This document shows, piece after piece, positions 23,260-31,388 of a stretch of 62,312 bases of DNA. The notes under the pieces were generated by a model. It ran no database searches. It was not told the origin of the DNA and was given only the letters and a program-made list of their open reading frames with translations. Positions within the stretch are counted from its first letter, which is position 1. Each line of letters begins with the position of its first letter. Made by a program: the position numbers and the translations under genes. This DNA comes from Mesobacillus subterraneus (GTDB lineage: Bacteria; Bacillota; Bacilli; Bacillales; Cytobacillaceae), in the NCBI RefSeq assembly GCF_023715485.1, contig NZ_JAMBOF010000022.1, positions 1 to 62,312 of the forward strand. The letters are read 5' to 3'.

Positions 23260-25326
23260 ATGATCCTGGAAAAAATGGAACCGATTACGACAGCGGCGAT
23301 TCAAGAGAAGGGGATTGAGTCTGTTGTTGACTGGTTTGAGCGGTATGAGGAATATTTCTATACACTTGGCAGGTGCTATCTTCAAAACCAGCAGCAAATT
23401 GAGGAGCTTTTTTACCGTACGATTCTAAAAGTGCATAAAGAGGTGCCTCGGTATAAAGGGAATCCATCATACAAGATGTGGGTCACTTCCATGTTCATTG
23501 AAAACGCCCGTGTGCTTTCTCGAGATTCAAGTTTACAAGTTTCAGAGGAAACAGAACCGCGCCAGGATGTATTTCAGGCAATGAATCTACTGATGAATGA
23601 GGAAAAGGAAGCACTGATTCTTACATATGTTTTGGGATTTTCACTGGAGGAGTCCGCAGAATTCCTTGGCATTTCAGCTGTTAAAATGAAAGACCTTTTG
23701 TTCTCCGGGATTCAGTCTGCCAGAAAACAATTGTATGGTTCCGACTATCATGGCTGTAAAGAGTACCAGAAGAATTATATTGATTACCTGGAAAAATCGA
23801 TGGAACGGCCGGCGAAAATTGAGTTTGAGATGCATCTCTATAACTGTCCGGAATGCCAGGCAGATCTGGCAAGCTTCCAGGAAGTCGGGATGACCAGCCT
23901 GAATTTTGCTGAGGGAGTGAATGACCTGAGTGTGCCGCCTCTATTAATGGAAAACGTTCGGAAGAGGCTGGCCGATAAGAAGGAGCATCGACAACAGAAG
24001 AGGAAAAAGCATAAAAAATGGGCTCTTGTTTTCGCAAGTGCTTTTGCATTCGTGATGGCGATTGGTTTCATGACCGGTGCGTTTCCTAAGGTCTACTATG
24101 CATGGGCGGAAGATGATGTGCATTTGCGTGGCTTCCTTCAGGAGGGCTTTGGCCAAAGGTTGAGTCTGGAAGCGGCAAATGACGGTGTGAAGGTAAAGAT
24201 CAAGGGCGTAGTTGCAGATGAGGTCCAGACGCTTGTTTTCTATGAAATTCATAATATGAAGGAAGACAAGAAATATTTCATGAGTTTGGAGGATGGACTT
24301 TCCGTAGTGAACGAATTTGACATTATGAAACGAGAAACATATCCACGTTTTTCGATTCCTGATGTAGAGGCGGAAATGAACAAAAAAGAGAAAAATGTGT
24401 TTTACGGAAAGGTTGCACTAAGGCCGCTTGAAAAAGATCAAGGGGTCATCAAATTGAAGATCACAAAGCTTCAGGAGTTGACTGATGATCCTTCACTGTC
24501 ATTTGGTTTTAGTTCCGGTCAACATAAAACAGGTGAATGGAATTTCGAGTTCCCGGCAACCAAACAGCCTTCCACAGAATACGCAATCAATGAACAAAAA
24601 GAACTCGAGGGTGTGCCGATCCGATTTGATAAATTGATCGTTGCTCCAACCGCAACGGTTTTACAATTTGGCATCAATACAGAAAAGCCGGAGAAGCGGA
24701 TCGACTTTCTTAATTTTAAATCTCTTGAAGTAAACAACAAAAAAGTGAAGGCTGAACAATATGGCAGCCATTTTATGGACTATCAGCTGGACAGTGCCTG
24801 GACTGCTTTTCAAGCCTATTTCGACCCGCTTTATGGTAAGAAACCAAAAGAAGTCAGAGCTCAATTAGAATCCATCTATCTATCGATTATAGATCATAAA
24901 AGCATCGAATTAAGCGGAAATCAAAAATTCCCGCAGACGATTGAATATGCAGGCAGTACCATCAGCATCGATAAGGTCGAAGCCGGTCAGGCTGCCGAAA
25001 TTATTATAAAAAGTGATGAACTGAAGAATCGCGAATATGAATCACTTCAGATCGACTTTGTGGACGAGATTGACCAACAGCCCAATATAACGCATATGGA
25101 TTCCAAATCAGTCCTCGTTGACAAAGACGGCGTCGTATACGATCCGCATAAAGGCCCTGTCGATTATGAAAAATTGGAGCAGCCCCGCTATTTCGTCACA
25201 GAACAGACCATGCGGGTAGAAGGCATTGGCGAGACCTCCATGAAACTTCGGATTACCGGGTATAACACCATGAAGTACCTGGATGAAGTTTGGGACTTGG
25301 GGGCGGTTGTGGTGTCCCCGGAATAG
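23260..25326 (+). CDS. ECF-type sigma factor fused to zinc-finger anti-sigma and DUF4179 domain
   Basis: 688 residues from ATG 23260 (GGGGGG upstream; TTG 23257 also possible). Residues about 20-90 are sigma region 2 (ESVVDWFERYEEYFYTLGRCYLQN, FYRTILKVHKEVPRY). Residues 103-158 are region 4 (LTYVLGFSLEESAEFLGISAVKMKDLLFSGIQSARKQL). A zf-HC2 motif follows: C166, H192, C196, C199 (HLYNCPEC). A single helix at 254-275 crosses the membrane. The large extracellular part is DUF4179-like (YYAWAEDDVHLRGFLQEGFGQRL). All parts of a sense-and-respond sigma switch are on one polypeptide. How the sigma part is released is unknown. Confidence 0.85.
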   Translation: MILEKMEPITTAAIQEKGIESVVDWFERYEEYFYTLGRCYLQNQQQIEELFYRTILKVHKEVPRYKGNPSYKMWVTSMFIENARVLSRDSSLQVSEETEPRQDVFQAMNLLMNEEKEALILTYVLGFSLEESAEFLGISAVKMKDLLFSGIQSARKQLYGSDYHGCKEYQKNYIDYLEKSMERPAKIEFEMHLYNCPECQADLASFQEVGMTSLNFAEGVNDLSVPPLLMENVRKRLADKKEHRQQKRKKHKKWALVFASAFAFVMAIGFMTGAFPKVYYAWAEDDVHLRGFLQEGFGQRLSLEAANDGVKVKIKGVVADEVQTLVFYEIHNMKEDKKYFMSLEDGLSVVNEFDIMKRETYPRFSIPDVEAEMNKKEKNVFYGKVALRPLEKDQGVIKLKITKLQELTDDPSLSFGFSSGQHKTGEWNFEFPATKQPSTEYAINEQKELEGVPIRFDKLIVAPTATVLQFGINTEKPEKRIDFLNFKSLEVNNKKVKAEQYGSHFMDYQLDSAWTAFQAYFDPLYGKKPKEVRAQLESIYLSIIDHKSIELSGNQKFPQTIEYAGSTISIDKVEAGQAAEIIIKSDELKNREYESLQIDFVDEIDQQPNITHMDSKSVLVDKDGVVYDPHKGPVDYEKLEQPRYFVTEQTMRVEGIGETSMKLRITGYNTMKYLDEVWDLGAVVVSPE

Positions 25327-25343
25327 TTGGAAAATGTAATTTT

Positions 25344-25372
25344 AGGGACGTAAGAACCGTCCCTGTGTCGCA
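25344..25372. repeat. GGGACG...GAACCGTCCC repeat
   Basis: AGGGACGTAAGAACCGTCCCTGTGTCGC, a short inverted pair 20 bp after the sigma-fusion stop. Confidence 0.68.
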
Positions 25373-25390
25373 ATTGGATACTTTAACGGG

Positions 25391-25426
25391 AAGCATTGAT
25401 CCAGTGAAGGATTGGTGCTTTTTTTA
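25391..25426 (+). terminator. Terminator downstream of the sigma-fusion gene
   Basis: AAGCATTGATCC-AGTGAA-GGATTGGTGCTT with G-T pairs, followed by T6. Confidence 0.8.
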
Positions 25427-25651
25427 TTATGCTAACAGGGAAGGTTCAATTGAGAAGGGATTTTTATGAAAATGTTTACCGACATAATCTTTATACAACT
25501 AAAGCCTGTTATTCCCTGAAGGTGGGAATTACTTATTAGCCGGGATTAGTTGAACTGTGAATACATATTAATAGTTGAATAGAATAACCTCTTTCAATGA
25601 TGAATAAATATTAAAAAAGAAATATAGATTCAGAAAATGGGGGTTGGGGGA

Positions 25652-25828
25652 ATGAAAGAAAGGAAAGAAAAAAGATATAATGTTCCAACTGGTTCTAAAA
25701 GTGCCATTACTTTTGGTTCTGCTTTAGCCATAACAATATCCTGGAGTATTCATAAATCAGTTCTTTGGGCAATCATTCATGGGTTCTTTAGCTGGTTCTA
25801 TGTTATATATTATGTTTTGACTAGGTAA
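25652..25828 (+). CDS. Small membrane protein
   Basis: 58 residues from ATG 25652 (GGGGG 6 nt upstream). A basic N terminus (KERKEKRYNVPTGSK) precedes two short hydrophobic segments (about 18-32 and 36-54) with HGFFSWFYVIYYVL. The pattern resembles small Bacillus membrane proteins of unknown function. The upstream start at 25637 adds MGVGG only. Confidence 0.6.
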   Translation: MKERKEKRYNVPTGSKSAITFGSALAITISWSIHKSVLWAIIHGFFSWFYVIYYVLTR

Positions 25829-25950
25829 GGCTCTTAGTCTATTGATCAGGATGATATTTTTTCTTTTTTTACCTATAGGCTGATAGCTTTAAGAGGATAT
25901 CGCCTAGTTGAAGTTGATTACCATTAATGAAATTAGGTGAATCTTATGCG

Positions 25951-25988
25951 GGTGCTATGATCCAAGAGGATTAGGCACCTTTTTTATT
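25951..25988 (+). terminator. Terminator of the small membrane protein
   Basis: GGTGCTATGATCC-AAGA-GGATTAGGCACC followed by TTTTTTATTTT. Confidence 0.85.
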
Positions 25989-26054
25989 TTATTCCGAACA
26001 AGGACTTTTCATTGTTTATCAAGAAACTGTTATTAACAAAATTTGGGGGAATGT

Positions 26055-26519
26055 ATGATGCACACCACACCAAGACATATCATTGCAGTTTCTGCTTATG
26101 TTACTAATGAAAATGGAGAGGCTCTATTAGTCAAGACCCACTGGCGGTCTGATACTTGGGAAGCACCAGGAGGACAGGTGGAAGAAGGAAAACCTCTTGA
26201 TAAAGCTGTATGTAGAGAAATATTAGAGGAAACAAGAATAGTTATCTCACCTATTGGAATAACAGGGGTATATTATAATGCCACAAAACATTTATTATCA
26301 GTGGTGTTTAAGGCGAAATTTGTAAGCGGAGAAATAAAAATTCAACCAGAAGAAATCAAAGAAGCTAAATTCATTAAACTTACCGAAGAAAATATAGATC
26401 ATTACAAAACTCGCCCGCTTATGAAATCTCGTACCCTTGATTCTATAAAAGCAATCAACTTTATCCCTTATGAAACTTGGGAAGTAAACCCTTATAACTT
26501 AATTGGTGGGCTAATCTAA
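26055..26519 (+). CDS. Nudix hydrolase
   Basis: 154 residues from ATG 26055 (GGGGGAA upstream). AVSAYVTNENGEALLVKTHWRSDTWEAPGGQVEEGKPLDKAVCREILEETRI holds the Nudix box. It deviates from GX5EX7REUXEEXGU: the first Glu is Lys (EEGKP) and the last Gly is Arg (EETRI). The REILEE metal-binding core is intact, so activity is likely. Substrate would be a nucleoside diphosphate derivative; not predictable. Confidence 0.88.
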   Translation: MMHTTPRHIIAVSAYVTNENGEALLVKTHWRSDTWEAPGGQVEEGKPLDKAVCREILEETRIVISPIGITGVYYNATKHLLSVVFKAKFVSGEIKIQPEEIKEAKFIKLTEENIDHYKTRPLMKSRTLDSIKAINFIPYETWEVNPYNLIGGLI

Positions 26520-26718
26520 TAATTCGAAAGGAGCAGTTGAATTCAACATAATTTTATATAAGATTGAAAATTTATCAATAAAAATTGTTCTTAAATAATG
26601 AGCAGTTTAAAATGGAAGCATTATCTAAGCATTTACGTAATGGTTAGATGATGTAACACAAGAAATATCAAAAAATAAAAACGAATCCCTCTTATTATTT
26701 AATGGAGGAGTGAGACAA
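26520..26718. other. Gap holding a possible decayed coding fragment
   Basis: MEALSKHLRNG then a stop, and in the next frame WLDDVTQEISKNKNESLLLF continuing towards the AraC start. This looks like a short frameshifted remnant. The AraC ribosome binding site GGAGGAG is at its end. Confidence 0.3.
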
Positions 26719-27795
26719 ATGAATGAACAGATACAGCTTATGATTGATTGGATTGAAGCTAATTTGAAAAACAAATTTTCTTTAAATGAACTATCTAATT
26801 ATATGGGATATTCCCCTTATTATTGTTCATTTAAGTTTCACCAAGTTACAGGAATAAGTATCAGGCGCTACATTCTTCTTAGAAGATTGTATTTATCTAC
26901 GGAAGACTTGGCGAACAATAAGAAAATTATTGATGTTGCCTTTGATTATGATTATTCTTCACAAGAAGCGTATAGCAGGGCATTTAAAAATATTTTTGGC
27001 ATCAATCCTAAAGAATATCAAGTTAACAAATTTCCTGTTCAGTCAGTTGTTAAACTCACGATTAATAAAAATGGGGAATGGTATAAAATGAATATTTCTA
27101 GAAAAATTGAGGTTGAAAAGTTGCAACAGAATAGAAGTGAGTTGTTTGACAAAGACGTGCTGCATATCTTGAATGGTCAAGTTATGTATGAGGAGTTTAA
27201 AAATAACAGATTAATGGGAGATTCTGATTATGCTCCATTTAATGAAGCGATGTGTGTCAATGCGACTACTGAACAACTATTTGATGAAGAATTTATAAAT
27301 ATCCGAGCTGCTGGTCATCGTGAATCAGCAGAGGGATATATTAAAAAGGTGATCGCTCCTTTGGCCAATCTTTTTACTAAAAAGTATGAATGTATCGTAC
27401 TATGGTTTGGTGAAGACATGTTTTGTCAAATGAACCTGCTTTCCATTCTTGCCTATCTTGAACAGTCCGGATATGAGGGAAAAGTGTTCTTAAATAGTTT
27501 CAGAGAGGATGAATTTAAAGTTAATCAAACTGAACTTAAATTAGGTCATTATTATTCAGTATATAAAGAGGTGTTGGTCAATCATACCAAGCCATCTAAT
27601 GAACTTATACCGGTTATGTATCAAGCAATAAACATATATTTAGATATGCTGAACGAAGATAATGCAGTGGTAAAATATATTCATAAAAATAAAGATTTAC
27701 CGACAAAAGATTTAATCAAAAGGTTGTTTGAACTGTTCCCATCCATTGGTTACGGAGATTTACAATATATAGAGCTAATTAATAAAATTAGATAA
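26719..27795 (+). CDS. AraC-family regulator with DUF1835-like C-terminal domain
   Basis: 358 residues from ATG 26719 (GGAGGAG upstream). Residues 1-105 are an N-terminal AraC double HTH (FSLNELSNYMGYSPYYCSFKFHQVTGISIRRYILLRRL; IIDVAFDYDYSSQEAYSRAFKNIFGINPKEYQ). The rest (about 140-358) resembles DUF1835-type proteins (VLHILNGQ..., YECIVLWFGEDMFCQMNLLSILAYLEQSGYEGKVFLNSF, SIGYGDLQYIELINKI). AraC plus DUF1835 is an uncommon pairing; the C-terminal part may bind a nucleotide or ligand. Regulates unknown genes. Confidence 0.82.
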   Translation: MNEQIQLMIDWIEANLKNKFSLNELSNYMGYSPYYCSFKFHQVTGISIRRYILLRRLYLSTEDLANNKKIIDVAFDYDYSSQEAYSRAFKNIFGINPKEYQVNKFPVQSVVKLTINKNGEWYKMNISRKIEVEKLQQNRSELFDKDVLHILNGQVMYEEFKNNRLMGDSDYAPFNEAMCVNATTEQLFDEEFINIRAAGHRESAEGYIKKVIAPLANLFTKKYECIVLWFGEDMFCQMNLLSILAYLEQSGYEGKVFLNSFREDEFKVNQTELKLGHYYSVYKEVLVNHTKPSNELIPVMYQAINIYLDMLNEDNAVVKYIHKNKDLPTKDLIKRLFELFPSIGYGDLQYIELINKIR

Positions 27796-27968
27796 GGATG
27801 AGTAGTGACAATAAGACTCTATAGCAGCAATTTCTTTGTTGGAAATAAATCAGCCATTCGTAGAAACTCTAATTGTTTACTTACTTTCTTTTCAATGTAG
27901 CAAAAGCTATAAAAAACTTATTTCACGAACATCAAAGTTGGACAGTTAGTGAAGCTTTGGAGCAATTG

Positions 27969-28050
27969 CGACAAGGGTGCGACAAGGGGACGGTTCCGAC
28001 GTCTCGCGAATTGTAAGGATCTAAAGGTGCACATCACCGTCCCTTTGTCT
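27969..28050. repeat. MITE-like element D (short form)
   Basis: GGGTGCGACAAGGGGACGG, TTCCGACGTCTCGCGAATTG and, after a deletion, TCACCGTCCCTTTGTCT. Ends are inverted copies of the GGGACGGT family; the internal 80 bp present in copies A and C is missing. It lies immediately upstream of the nitroreductase gene and its ribosome binding site. Confidence 0.75.
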
Positions 28051-28076
28051 ATAACCGATATTTAGGAGTGATTATT

Positions 28077-28856
28077 TTGGAATTGAATGATGTTATCCAC
28101 GGGCACCGATCGATTCGAGAATATGAAAATATGGAAATCAGCCAAGATCTGCTAGACCGAATTTTAGAGGCGGGTATTCGTGCCTCTTCAAGCGGCAATA
28201 TGCAGACGTATTCGATCATCGTCACGAAAGACAAAGAACTTAAGAAAAAATTATACAATGCTCATATGGAGCAATCGATGGTTGTGGATGCGCCGATCCT
28301 TCTAACATTCTGTGCTGATTTTAATAGAATGAGAAAATGGCTTGCACTCAATGATGCACCTGTCCATTTTGATAATTACATGAGCTTTATGATCGGGGCC
28401 ATTGATGCAGCTTTGGCATCACAAAACTGTGCTCTAGCAGCTGAAAATGAGGGACTTGGCGTATGCTATATGGGCTCAACGCTTGCGAATTGTGATCAAA
28501 TTGGTGAACTGCTGAACTTACCGCCAAATGTCGTACCCGTTGTTGGTTTTTCATTAGGTTATCCAGCAGAAAATCCTGCCTCGCGTGATCGGCTGCCAAT
28601 GCATGGACTTGTTCATTACGATCAGTATCATGATTATTCGGATGAAGATATCCTGGAAATCTACAAAGATCGAAATGAAAAGGGATGGAACCGCTACATG
28701 GCCGTCCCAAGACTTAAAGAAATGACTGAAGAGTTAGGGTTGAAAAATCTTGCTCAAATTTATACCATAGCCAAGTATACGAAGGAATCGCATCAGGAAT
28801 TTTCACAAACGGTGCTGAAGTACTTGGAGAGACAAAACTTTATGAATAATGAATGA
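28077..28856 (+). CDS. Nitroreductase-family FMN oxidoreductase
   Basis: 259 residues from TTG 28077 (TTAGGAGTGATT upstream; the ORF extends to GTG 28068 inside that site). DVIHGHRSIREYENMEISQDLLDRILEAGIRASSSGNMQTYSIIVT is the FMN-site N terminus. MIGAIDAALASQNCALAAENEGLGVCYMGS and PNVVPVVGFSLGYPAENPASRDRLPM (NfsA/NfrA-type) follow. It would reduce nitroaromatics or quinones with NAD(P)H. Its 3' end has a decayed copy at 35947-36063. Confidence 0.88.
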   Translation: MELNDVIHGHRSIREYENMEISQDLLDRILEAGIRASSSGNMQTYSIIVTKDKELKKKLYNAHMEQSMVVDAPILLTFCADFNRMRKWLALNDAPVHFDNYMSFMIGAIDAALASQNCALAAENEGLGVCYMGSTLANCDQIGELLNLPPNVVPVVGFSLGYPAENPASRDRLPMHGLVHYDQYHDYSDEDILEIYKDRNEKGWNRYMAVPRLKEMTEELGLKNLAQIYTIAKYTKESHQEFSQTVLKYLERQNFMNNE

Positions 28857-28891
28857 GGGAATTATGGTGCTCAGGACTAATAAGGAAAAGT

Positions 28892-28925
28892 CATTTTTGG
28901 GGACAGCAAAACCATTGCTGGTTTG
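28892..28925. repeat. GGGGACAG..CCATTGCTGG repeat
   Basis: TTTTTGGGGACAGCAAAACCATTGCTGG after the nitroreductase stop, a degraded family member. The same flank follows the nitroreductase remnant at 36100. Confidence 0.4.
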
Positions 28926-28971
28926 CTGAAATGTTTAGCGACCTAATCTTTCCATACGAGGGGTAGTGAAA

Positions 28972-29454
28972 ATGCATATCTTAATAAAGAACTTACCTGA
29001 AACGGAAATAGCGTATATCAGACGTACGGGGAGTTACTTTGAGCCCCAAGAGCACTGGGGAAAGCTGATCAATTGGGCGATTAGCAATGGACTATACCCG
29101 CCCCAACAGTCATTTATCGGTATATCATTAGATAATCCGGAGCAAGTGGAAAGCAAGGATTGCCGTCACGATGCCTGCGTTACATTACCTGAGGGATTTG
29201 AAAAAGAAAATCATAAAGAGATGAAATTCAGGAAGTTGGAAGGCGGGCATTACGCCTTGTATTCCTTTTATGAAAAACCTGAAAAGCTAAATTTTGCTTA
29301 TCAATACATATTTGGCGAATGGCTGCCAAATAGCGACTATGCAGCCGATTACCAAAGATATAACCTGGAATTCAATATGAATAACCCTTCCGAAGATCCT
29401 GAAGGGAAATGCAAAGTTGATTTATTTATACCCGTTAAAAAGAGAAGATCTTAG
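28972..29454 (+). CDS. GyrI-like (AraC effector-binding fold) protein
   Basis: 160 residues. LPETEIAYIRRTGSYFEPQEHWGKLINWAISNGLY, IGISLDNPEQVESKDCRHDACVTLP and FRKLEGGHYALYSFYEKPEKLNFAYQYIFGEWLPNS define the SHS2/GyrI-like small-molecule-binding fold. There is no HTH, so it is a stand-alone binding protein. ATG 28972 is favoured because GAGGGG lies 8 nt before it; GTG 28966 is too close. A decayed partial copy is at 30671-30765. Confidence 0.85.
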   Translation: MHILIKNLPETEIAYIRRTGSYFEPQEHWGKLINWAISNGLYPPQQSFIGISLDNPEQVESKDCRHDACVTLPEGFEKENHKEMKFRKLEGGHYALYSFYEKPEKLNFAYQYIFGEWLPNSDYAADYQRYNLEFNMNNPSEDPEGKCKVDLFIPVKKRRS

Positions 29455-29607
29455 GGCTAAGTGTCACCCATCAACGGTGACATTTTTGCATTGTACGAAG
29501 TTGAGAGAAGGGGTAATTATTTCTTTTAGCGAATTTTAATTTTGAAAATATCTTTAATGTTAAAAGTAAGGCGGCATTATATTTAGAAGCCAAAGGGTGA
29601 AAACAAA

Positions 29608-30090
29608 ATGATGATAAAGTTCTCAATTGATAAAAATAGAAGCTTTCATTTAAGATCTGCTGCCATTATTCAACATAATGGTAGGGTCCTATTTCAAAGG
29701 CCGGTTCAAAGTGAAAATTGGTTTCTACCAGGAGGAAGAGTTGAGCATTTTGAATCGACGGAGGAGACATTAAAAAGAGAGTTAATGGAAGAGTTTAGCT
29801 TACAAGTAGACCATATGAAACTTTGCTGGGTAGTGGAGTATTTTTTAGAGGCAGAGGATAAAAAAATTCAGGAATTAGGTATGCATTACCTTGTGGAAAT
29901 TCCTGAACATCATAAATTAGTTGACCATAAACATGAGTTCAAAGGATTGGAAGACGGTTATATTCACAAATGGATTGAGATCAATGAACTTGATAAATAC
30001 AAAATAGTACCCGAATTCGTTGTTCCTCAGTTACAAAAGCTGGGGGATAGCAGCAATGTTGAGCATACAGTTTTAACTGTAGTAAGATAG
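29608..30090 (+). CDS. Nudix hydrolase
   Basis: 160 residues. LRSAAIIQHNGRVLFQRPVQSENWFLPGGRVEHFESTEETLKRELMEEFSLQ carries the Nudix box with the first Glu displaced (GGRVEHFES), the RELMEE core intact and EF in place of EG near the end. The rest (WVVEYFLEAEDKKIQELGMHYLVEI) is typical. AAAGGGTG precedes the ATG. Substrate unknown. Confidence 0.87.
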   Translation: MMIKFSIDKNRSFHLRSAAIIQHNGRVLFQRPVQSENWFLPGGRVEHFESTEETLKRELMEEFSLQVDHMKLCWVVEYFLEAEDKKIQELGMHYLVEIPEHHKLVDHKHEFKGLEDGYIHKWIEINELDKYKIVPEFVVPQLQKLGDSSNVEHTVLTVVR

Positions 30091-30198
30091 TTCCATTATA
30101 ATCATATTGGTCGGTGTTCTACTTCCTGGTGCTTAAGTTGGGAAGGATTTATGAGTTTAGAAATAGAATTTGTTTAAAAAATTTTCAGGGGTGTAAAT

Positions 30199-30636
30199 GT
30201 GAATTCTGCGGCAGAAACAATACAAGAATTAACGGATAAAGAACAATGGTTAGAAGCCTTTCCGATTATGAATCAGTTACGAACTGAGCTGACTCAAAAG
30301 ACATACCTGGAGTTACTAGAAGAAATGAGGAAAGATGGATATTCTTTGTATGCTTTATATAAAGATAATCGGATCGTATCCTTAGCTGGTTTAAGCTGGA
30401 GAGTTAACTTCTATAATAAACGTCATGTTTTTATCTATGATCTGGTAACGGATACTGCTTACCGATCATCTGGGTTTGGAGAGAAATTATTAAGTTATAT
30501 ACATAACTGGGCAAAAGAAAATGGAGCAGAATATGTGGCATTAGAATCAGGAATTCAGCGAGACAAAGCTCACCGTTTTTATGAAGAGAAATTAGATTAT
30601 GATAAATGGTGCTATTCATTTAGAAAAACGTTATAA
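30199..30636 (+). CDS. GNAT-family acetyltransferase
   Basis: 145 residues from GTG 30199 (GGGGTGTAAAT upstream). VIYDLVTDTAYRSSGFGEKLLSYIHNWAKENGAEYVALESG (FIYDLVTD...) is motif A with RSSGFG, and AHRFYEEKLDYDKWCYSFRK is motif B. N-terminal NQLRTELTQKTYLELLEEM is typical. Substrate unknown. Confidence 0.87.
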   Translation: MNSAAETIQELTDKEQWLEAFPIMNQLRTELTQKTYLELLEEMRKDGYSLYALYKDNRIVSLAGLSWRVNFYNKRHVFIYDLVTDTAYRSSGFGEKLLSYIHNWAKENGAEYVALESGIQRDKAHRFYEEKLDYDKWCYSFRKTL

Positions 30637-30670
30637 AATAAGATTAATGCTTCGACTAGATAGAATTAAA

Positions 30671-30765
30671 TATCATTAGATAGTCCGGATCAGGTGAAAG
30701 AAGGGGGTGTCGTCAGGGTGCCTGCGTTACATTACCAGACGGATTTAATAAAGAAATGAGTGAGG
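30671..30765 (+). pseudogene. Decayed fragment of the GyrI-like gene
   Basis: LDSPDQVKEG, then after a frameshift CRQGACVTLPDGFNKEM matches LDNPEQVESKDCRHDACVTLPEGFEKEN of the intact gene at 28972. Stop and frameshift prevent translation of a full protein. It directly precedes the thioredoxin-like gene, whose start it overlaps by a few bases. Confidence 0.65.
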
Positions 30766-30772
30766 AATTTAG

Positions 30773-31330
30773 ATGAAAACAGAACAACAGTATTTTGAAG
30801 AGGGAAGACCCATTCAAACTTATATGAATGAAATGGGCATGTTAAAAGAGGAAAGTTTTGCTGTTTATGAACAATTTCATCTCCCTGCAGATGGATTCGC
30901 TGAAGAGTTAAAACAAGATAAACTTCATTTCCTGACGATTACGGAAGATTGGTGTGGAGATGCGATGATGATTAATCCCGTTATTCGCAAATTGGCTGAA
31001 GCTGCAGATATTGAAATGCGCGTCGCATTGCGAGATGCAGATACAGATTTGATTGATCGCCACTTAACAAACGGTGGACGTGCGATTCCAATGATTTTAA
31101 TCTTTAATAACCAAGGAGATTTACTTGGAAAGTGGGGGCCTCGTGCTCCCAAAGCTCAGCAAATCGTTGATGAAGTTCGTGCGGCATTGCCACCAAAAGA
31201 GGATCCCTCCTTTGCGGAGAAACAAAAAATGGCCTTTGGTTCTTTAAGAAAAAGGTATACAGAGGAACCGGCTCTTTGGTCAGATGTTTATGATGATTTT
31301 AAGAAGACGATATTAGCCATTTTGAAGTGA
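30773..31330 (+). CDS. Thioredoxin-like family protein
   Basis: 185 residues. LHFLTITEDWCGDAMMINPVIRKLAEAADIEMRVALRDADTDLID is the thioredoxin core; the active site is WCGDAM, with one Cys of the pair replaced by Asp, so it is not a normal dithiol oxidoreductase. GGRAIPMILIFNNQGDLLGKWGPRA has the conserved cis-Pro (IPM). Cys70-region remains a single thiol; glutaredoxin-like or bacillithiol-linked chemistry is possible. Widespread in Bacilli. Confidence 0.83.
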   Translation: MKTEQQYFEEGRPIQTYMNEMGMLKEESFAVYEQFHLPADGFAEELKQDKLHFLTITEDWCGDAMMINPVIRKLAEAADIEMRVALRDADTDLIDRHLTNGGRAIPMILIFNNQGDLLGKWGPRAPKAQQIVDEVRAALPPKEDPSFAEKQKMAFGSLRKRYTEEPALWSDVYDDFKKTILAILK

Positions 31331-31388
31331 AGAAGCATGGACATGTCCAGGTCGCCATGTTCTTAATTTCTGGAAAAAAGTATACCTC

